Shown here in pieces: positions 58,827 through 64,000 of a stretch of DNA of 64,000 nucleotides. The notes under the pieces were generated by a model that was given only the letters and a program-made list of their open reading frames with translations, was not told the DNA's origin and searched no databases. The position numbers and the translations under genes are program-made. The stretch spans positions 1,054,001 through 1,118,000 of the forward strand of contig JAPEHQ010000001.1 of assembly GCA_027405735.1 (NCBI GenBank), written 5' to 3'. Position 1 is the first letter of the stretch, and each line of letters opens with the position of its first letter. The DNA is from Mucor racemosus (taxonomy: Eukaryota > Mucoromycota > Mucoromycetes > Mucorales > Mucoraceae).

Positions 58827-59560
58827 AGAAGCAAAGAAAGAAAGGAAATACAAAAATAAACTAGATGATTATAGGATTCTTCTATCGGTATGTCCAATAT
58901 TTTCTGAGCCGACCCAATTGAGCAGTCGTTTGTACAATTATCAGGGAATGAAATCATAAACATTCATAATACAGATCATAATGATACCATTGTTAACTCT
59001 GCAACCTTCTTTTTTTCATATTCAATTGTGTTTCTACCCATTCGTTTTAGAAATAAACAGGTTCAATACAAATTCAGGGGGGCCCTAAATGTGTTGTTTG
59101 ACATTTAAGTTTTTCAAATTACACTCTTTCAATCTGAATTGAATTTAGAATGCGTTGAGGGGCTGCTAGACAATCATATGGTTGCAAGGAATCCATTGCA
59201 ACAAACCACATTACAATTGATTTTGCCTATGCAAAACTTACAGGACAAAATATCAAAATAAGCATAGCTGTCCTTTTCAAGACTAGAAACACGGTATTTT
59301 GGTCATTTATTTTTTAAAAAAAAAATAGTAATAGTTCAATGGCATGCCAAAGTATAACTATCAAAAAGATCTGCTACAAATCTATAGAGAAAAGCTCTGA
59401 AAAAATCCCTGAAGAATATAAATAAAAGCATCTTTCAGTCTTTGGTTAGCAGTGTTCATGATTTGAATTGCAGAATGTGACCTATTTAAATGGGGTCTTT
59501 TTTCTTTTGTCTTTCAAATGTTGATCCTCTTTCTTACAAATTGAATATTTGACATATAAA
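58827..59560. other. Divergent promoter region
   Basis: The 0.73-kb stretch between the glycosyltransferase (-) and PSF2 (+) start codons. It has no ORF and no obvious repeat. A TTTTTTCTTTTGTCTTTC run (59497-59515) forms the PSF2-side leader. Confidence 0.45.
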
Positions 59561-60301
59561 ATGGCTTTACCCCGTGCACATCAAGCTTCATTTACACCAA
59601 GTGAAATCGAATTCATTGCTGGAAATGAGAAAATTCAAATTATTCCTAAAGCAAAATTCGCAAAATTGAATTTTATACAGGTTAGTATATCATCATTGCA
59701 TTGACGCGATTCATCCTTACACTCTGAATACAGGGTAAAGTGGGTCCTTTCCAACCTCCTTTAGCAATTGATGTTCCTACTTGGCTTGCATTGCTAATGA
59801 AAAAAAACGATAAATGCTCAATTGTTTGTCCTGACTGGCTTAATGTTGGTAAATGTTAATCGTAGCAAAATTTTATTCCATTTGTGTTAAATGGGTTTAT
59901 CCAATAGATTATTTAAAAAAGAGGCACGAAGAAGAAGAAAAAGACGAAGAATTTAGTAAATTACCATTTCATTATATGGAATTATCGCAAATGTTATTAG
60001 AAACGTAGGATATTGAGATATATGAAAAATAGATACTGTATATTGATGATTTGATAACAGGGCTGCAGACGATATTCCAAATGCAGAGCAGATCAGAAAA
60101 TTATTAAAAGATCTTCGAGAAACAAGACAAGCTAAATCAAGAACCGGTTTAACTGTACTTGATGATAAATGGCTTGGAATGAATAATTTGTCTTTAATGG
60201 AGATCAATGAGATTCGACCCTTCTTTACTCGTGCATTTAATGAAATGAGAAAGTTAAATTTTAACGAAAAAGGCAATCAAGATCAAAGCCAATCTTTTTA
60301 G
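59561..60301 (+). CDS. PSF2: GINS complex subunit Psf2
   Basis: Four exons: 59561-59680, 59734-59848, 59908-60004 and 60061-60301, giving 190 aa. Family landmarks are present along the whole length: SFTPSEIEFIAGNEKIQIIP at the N-terminus, GPFQPPLAIDVPTWLALLMK, WLNVDYLKKRHEEE, FHYMELSQMLLE, LLKDLRETRQAKSRTGL and a final EINEIRPFFTRAF. Psf2 is one of four GINS subunits that bind Mcm2-7 and Cdc45 to form the CMG replicative helicase, so it should be essential and nuclear. Length is normal for the family. The gene converges on the TTC7/Ypp1 gene with 85 bp between stop codons. Confidence 0.96.
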
Positions 60302-60386
60302 GATATTCACCAATGCTCTAAACAAAAAAACTGTACATAAATACCCCATTTGCAACAATTAGAAATTATTTATACAAAATAGTGTT

Positions 60387-63300
60387 TTATATATAACGTG
60401 TAAGAACTGAAAATGGTTGAATAGGTGTAGTAGATTCCAATTCCAAAGCATAAAATAAACAGGCTTTTGTACGATCTAATCTGTCTGTCTTTTTATAAAT
60501 TTCACCTAAATGGAACCTATTTATTTGTATGATTAGGTTATAAAAGCTGTACTTTTTACAATATTTGTATCTTACCAAGCTTCGGCACAATCCCAACCGT
60601 TTGATTTGGTCATAATATCCAATATTCCTTCTGCCATTTCTTGACTATCTTGAGCTAAATGTGATTTAGCGAGCCAGAGACGGCAATTAACATCATGAGG
60701 ATCGATCACAAGTGCTTTTTGGAACGATGCTTGTGCTTGTTCATTGTCGCCTTCAGCTTGTAGTAATTGTCCCAAGACGCACCATACTTGAGGGTTGGAA
60801 ATCCAATCTACATTTTCAGCTTCTTCCACAGCTTTACGTGCTTCATCTAGCTTACCAAGCTTTATGAAAACATGAGCAGTTAATAACCACAAATCTGATA
60901 AGATTCTATCTGATCTTTCTTTTCTTTGTACAGTACGCGTACTGGGTTTACTAGGGACATTGACTGGTTGCAAAATAGATTGAATGCTCATTACAGAGGG
61001 CGAAAGACTTTGGAATGAAGCAACAGAGTTACCTGCTATGCTTTTAACATCTACATGTCAAAAATTAGTACTAGATGAGTAAATAAAATGGCATGATTTT
61101 ACCATAAGGCGAGGTAGGAAGGGATTGATTGCTGAAATTCCCTTTAGATGTCAGAGGAGCACTAGACGTACTGTATACATTATTGTCTTGAGGTAATTTG
61201 GAGCGACTACTTGAACCTCTAGATCCGAAAAGATGTAAGCCATGAATGTGAGGGTGGTAATGATGATGGTGGTGGTGTTGTTGTTGTTGTAAATTTGGTT
61301 TCCCGTCTTCATCAGGAACTGTTAATAATTGATTTCCACCTCCACCTGGTCCCAGAGGAGAAGGGTTGGATGCTAAATTAGAAGCAGATCTAGCTCTTCC
61401 GGCAGTTAATGATCTAGATTCACTATTCGTTGTATGTACATTATCTTGTGATCGAGATCCTAGAGTACCAGTTGAGGTTGATGTAGTAACGTCAAGGCTT
61501 GAAGGATGATGTATAGTACTACTATTACTTGCACTTCGACCTCTTCTAGCTGTCTGCAATTCACTTAAATTACCTAAAGATCCTGAAATGATCATACCAT
61601 TATGTGCACCTCCATAACCATAATCAGAATTTGTGCTAACAGAAGGTTCGGGGATGGCAATTTTACGATAAGATGCAAATAAAGTTTCAGAAGATTCTAA
61701 TGCTGATTCAGGTCCGTGCAATGCGTGCAACAGTAAAGTTCTAGTCATTTGATACATCATATGTTGCTCGGCATCAACATAATCTTCGTCTATAGATTCA
61801 GGAGCTTGCTGCAATCCCATTTCACAAGTTTTTAGTGCTTGTCGATAATCCCCTTGGGCAGGACAAGATATAAGCAATGTAAGTAAATGCCAAAGAGTAA
61901 TGTGAGTAGGGTTACGTTGTATAGCGATTGTAATAGATTGTACTGCTTGTCTAATATCATGCATATCGGCTTGTTGTAAAGCTAATTGATAGTATATTTC
62001 CCAAGAATTATTATTGAGTTCTGCAGAATATTTAAGATAATGAAGAGCTTTTTCATGGTAAGAAGGTCTCAATTCAGGATCAAATGTTTGATATCCTAAT
62101 AAACCATAAGCGACACCTACAGCACGATATACTTCAGCACCTATTTCTAAAAGCGATGTTGTTCGATCCCTTTTGGTTTGTTTTTGAAGTAATTCTTTTG
62201 TAATTTCTGCCATTTCAACAGCATCAACACCTCGACACAAATCATTACAATACATCTTAATGGCAGTAACAAGTACGTGAAGTGTATCTACGATTTCTTC
62301 CTTTTCGTTACTTTTAATAGTAGAAATATCGCCTACAATTGATTCACGACGTTCAGGTAAAGTTTGATCTAACTCATCTGTGCTAATATCTGGACGAGCT
62401 ACAGGAACAGGCATATTGAGACCTGTTTTATCAGTTGCAAGTGCCTGTCCATCGCGATGTGTTTCTTTCCATCCATGAGAAACAAGACCCACTAAATAAA
62501 GATAAGATTGAAGTGCATGCTCGGCTTCTTCAAATTCTCCCAAACGTACCAAAGCATGAAACAGATGTCGAGTTATTAATGGTGAATTAAAAGTTCGTTG
62601 AGATGCTCGGTCTAATGCTTCGACAAACCCTCTTAAATCATGAGCAGATGTACCAATCAATTCAAAATCACTTGCGAATTGATCAACAAAATCCAATACA
62701 CGTTCATTGACTTGTCCTGCTTTTGGCAATGGTACATCAAGGTATAACATCTTTTCGTAAATTGTATGTAATTGAGATTGTTCGATAATGAACATTTGTT
62801 TTTCTAATTGAGGATCTGTTTCGCCATCTTCCGGTGTTGTTGTAGCATTCATTGCTGGTAAACAATATTCCCCTTGACGATAAATAAGTGATACATATTG
62901 CAGTGAATGGCGTGTAATGGTCATACGCTTTTGTATACGCCAAATTGTTGGTTGAACAGTTGTAACCTTTTGATATTGACGCATAAATTCCAACAAAGTT
63001 GAAGTTTTCACTAAAGAGCTGATACTAAAAACTTTAGTTTTAATACCACATAATTTATCGAGGTAACTTACTTTTTCTTCAATCCTAACAAAGTTGCCCT
63101 GTATAAAGATTCTTCTGACCATTCAATCAACGATTTGTTCTTAATAAACGCATTTTCTGAAATCAATGCTTCAACACCTTCATATGTTTGAATAGCAACC
63201 TCTTCATTTCCAATTAATTCATATGAAATAGCTACAATTGAATGATTAAATACATTTCAAACCTTCAATCTTGGTAGTCGGCACAAACCTTTAATAGCTC

Positions 63301-63894
63301 TTGCTTGCAAAAACAGAACCAACCCATAACCTTGACTTACATGCTCTTTTTCAAATGAAAGTTGACCGATGATCTCTATCGCTTCTTCATATTCACCACA
63401 CTCAAAATGAGATCTAGCCAACACAATTTTTGCAAACTGTAGACAATATGATGAGTTGATCTATCAGATTGAACTGTTACGATTAAACTGTACCTCTTTT
63501 TGGGTTGCATTAACATTATTTGGATCAGATACTTGAATAGCAGCAATAAGTTGACTTTGAATTGGCTTGACTAGATTAGGATCCAAGCGATCTTCCATAC
63601 TGATGTGATATGGATCATCAATACGGTAGTTTGTAGTACTGGCTGAACGTGTATTATTGATTGTCTGTATTAAATTTATCTCTGCCAACACAGTTTGTTC
63701 CAACACTATTGAATGATTATTTGCGTTAATTTACACACGTATCTTTTTTTTTCATTGAGAATATTCAACTCGCCTGTTCCTTCTGAATAATATTTCTTGT
63801 ATCGTCTTGCCAACTCGGGTATCACAGCCCAGTTTCCGCTACAACGAGCAATATCAATATCTTTTGATATCTGAATAGCCTTTGCTGAAGCCAT
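60387..63894 (-). CDS. YPP1: TTC7/Ypp1-like TPR scaffold of the PI4-kinase complex
   Basis: Seven exons on the minus strand: 63894-63735, 63705-63494, 63436-63289, 63231-63072, 63024-61103, 61050-60576 and 60516-60387, giving 1068 aa. TPR-like helical repeats fill the N-terminal half (ARSHFECGEYEEAIEII, AISYELIGNEEVAIQTYEG) and the C-terminal region (LWLLTAHVFIKLGKLDEAR, QVWCVLGQLLQAEGDNEQAQ, WFHLGEIYKKTDRLDRTKAC). In between is a Ser/Gly/His-rich insertion (about residues 690-880). The end-to-end layout and the AVGVAYGLLGYQTFDPELR, SWEIYYQLALQQADM motifs match TTC7/Ypp1, which links PI4-kinase Stt4 to Efr3 at the plasma membrane. The exon 3 donor (63288, GTTTGT) is non-consensus; a GTAAGT 55 nt upstream would drop a conserved QGYGLVLFLQARAIK segment, so I kept the longer exon. 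Confidence 0.85.
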
Positions 63895-64000
63895 AGTTTT
63901 TATTTAAAAAAAGATTAAAGAGAGAAAGAAATAGAAAGTGTGCGTGAGTGAGAGGGAGGGGTTAATAAATAAATAGTTTGAAAAAATGTGCTTCCATCCT
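63895..64000. other. Upstream edge of the TTC7/Ypp1 gene
   Basis: GA-rich on the plus strand (CT-rich leader on the coding strand) immediately before the start codon; the rest of the promoter is outside the window. Confidence 0.5.

Noticed and set aside
1..64000. CRISPR arrays, operons, phage or plasmid features
   Set aside because: The window is eukaryotic with spliced genes; no regularly spaced direct repeats with spacers were seen.

Overview
The window is nuclear DNA of a filamentous early-diverging fungus, most likely Mucoromycota and probably Mucorales. The reasons are very AT-rich intergenic DNA, many short introns (about 45-120 nt, GT..AG, often with a TACTAAC-like branch point), CT/T-rich leaders before start codons, poly-Gln/His/Asn-rich proteins, an HSPA12-like divergent Hsp70, and fungal orthologues (Def1, Nst1, Rax2, Ypp1/TTC7, Psf2, Ubc8). 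Intron-exon models were assembled by hand from reading frames, splice signals and phase; in each multi-exon model the exon lengths sum to a whole number of codons.

Layout. 0-9 kb is gene-dense: DEF1 (+) converging on NST1 (-), then an HSPA12-like Hsp70 (+) and a UBE2H/Ubc8-type E2 (+). 9-18 kb is gene-poor: one tRNA-Lys(CTT), the decayed 3' end of a dynein intermediate chain gene inside a duplicated block, and the first copy of a 1.4 kb dispersed AT-rich repeat. 18-31 kb holds a 2OG-Fe(II) prolyl-4-hydroxylase-like enzyme, a forkhead transcription factor, a BRAT1-like HEAT protein, a bHLH factor, a 5'-truncated LINE with a target-site duplication, and an SH3-WW-PH-RhoGAP protein. 31-34.6 kb is decayed sequence with the second dynein fragment. 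34.6-44.5 kb has a Rax2-like polarity protein with a cytoplasmic SH3 tail, an inverted copy of the dispersed repeat, a small multi-pass membrane protein and a TBC-domain protein. 47.4-54 kb is dense again: a Mid2/WSC-like single-pass membrane protein, a low-complexity tail-anchored-looking protein, endonuclease III (NTH1), a PHOSPHO1/2-like HAD phosphatase, and a second bHLH factor paralogous to the one at 25.5 kb. After a third repeat copy come a membrane-anchored starch/glycogen-synthase-like glycosyltransferase, the GINS subunit Psf2, and a TTC7/Ypp1 scaffold at the right edge.

There is no operon logic. Several genes bear on polarity and membrane traffic (Rax2, RhoGAP, TBC, Ypp1), others on transcription and genome maintenance (Def1, BRAT1-like, NTH1, Psf2). 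The most interesting observations are: the BRAT1-like protein ends in the same Asp-Cys-Tyr tripeptide as animal BRAT1; Rax2 carries a C-terminal SH3 domain; a GT5-like synthase sits behind an N-terminal membrane anchor; gene-fragment-bearing and anonymous repeats explain most of the gene-poor DNA; and convergent gene pairs are packed to as little as 2 bp between stop codons.
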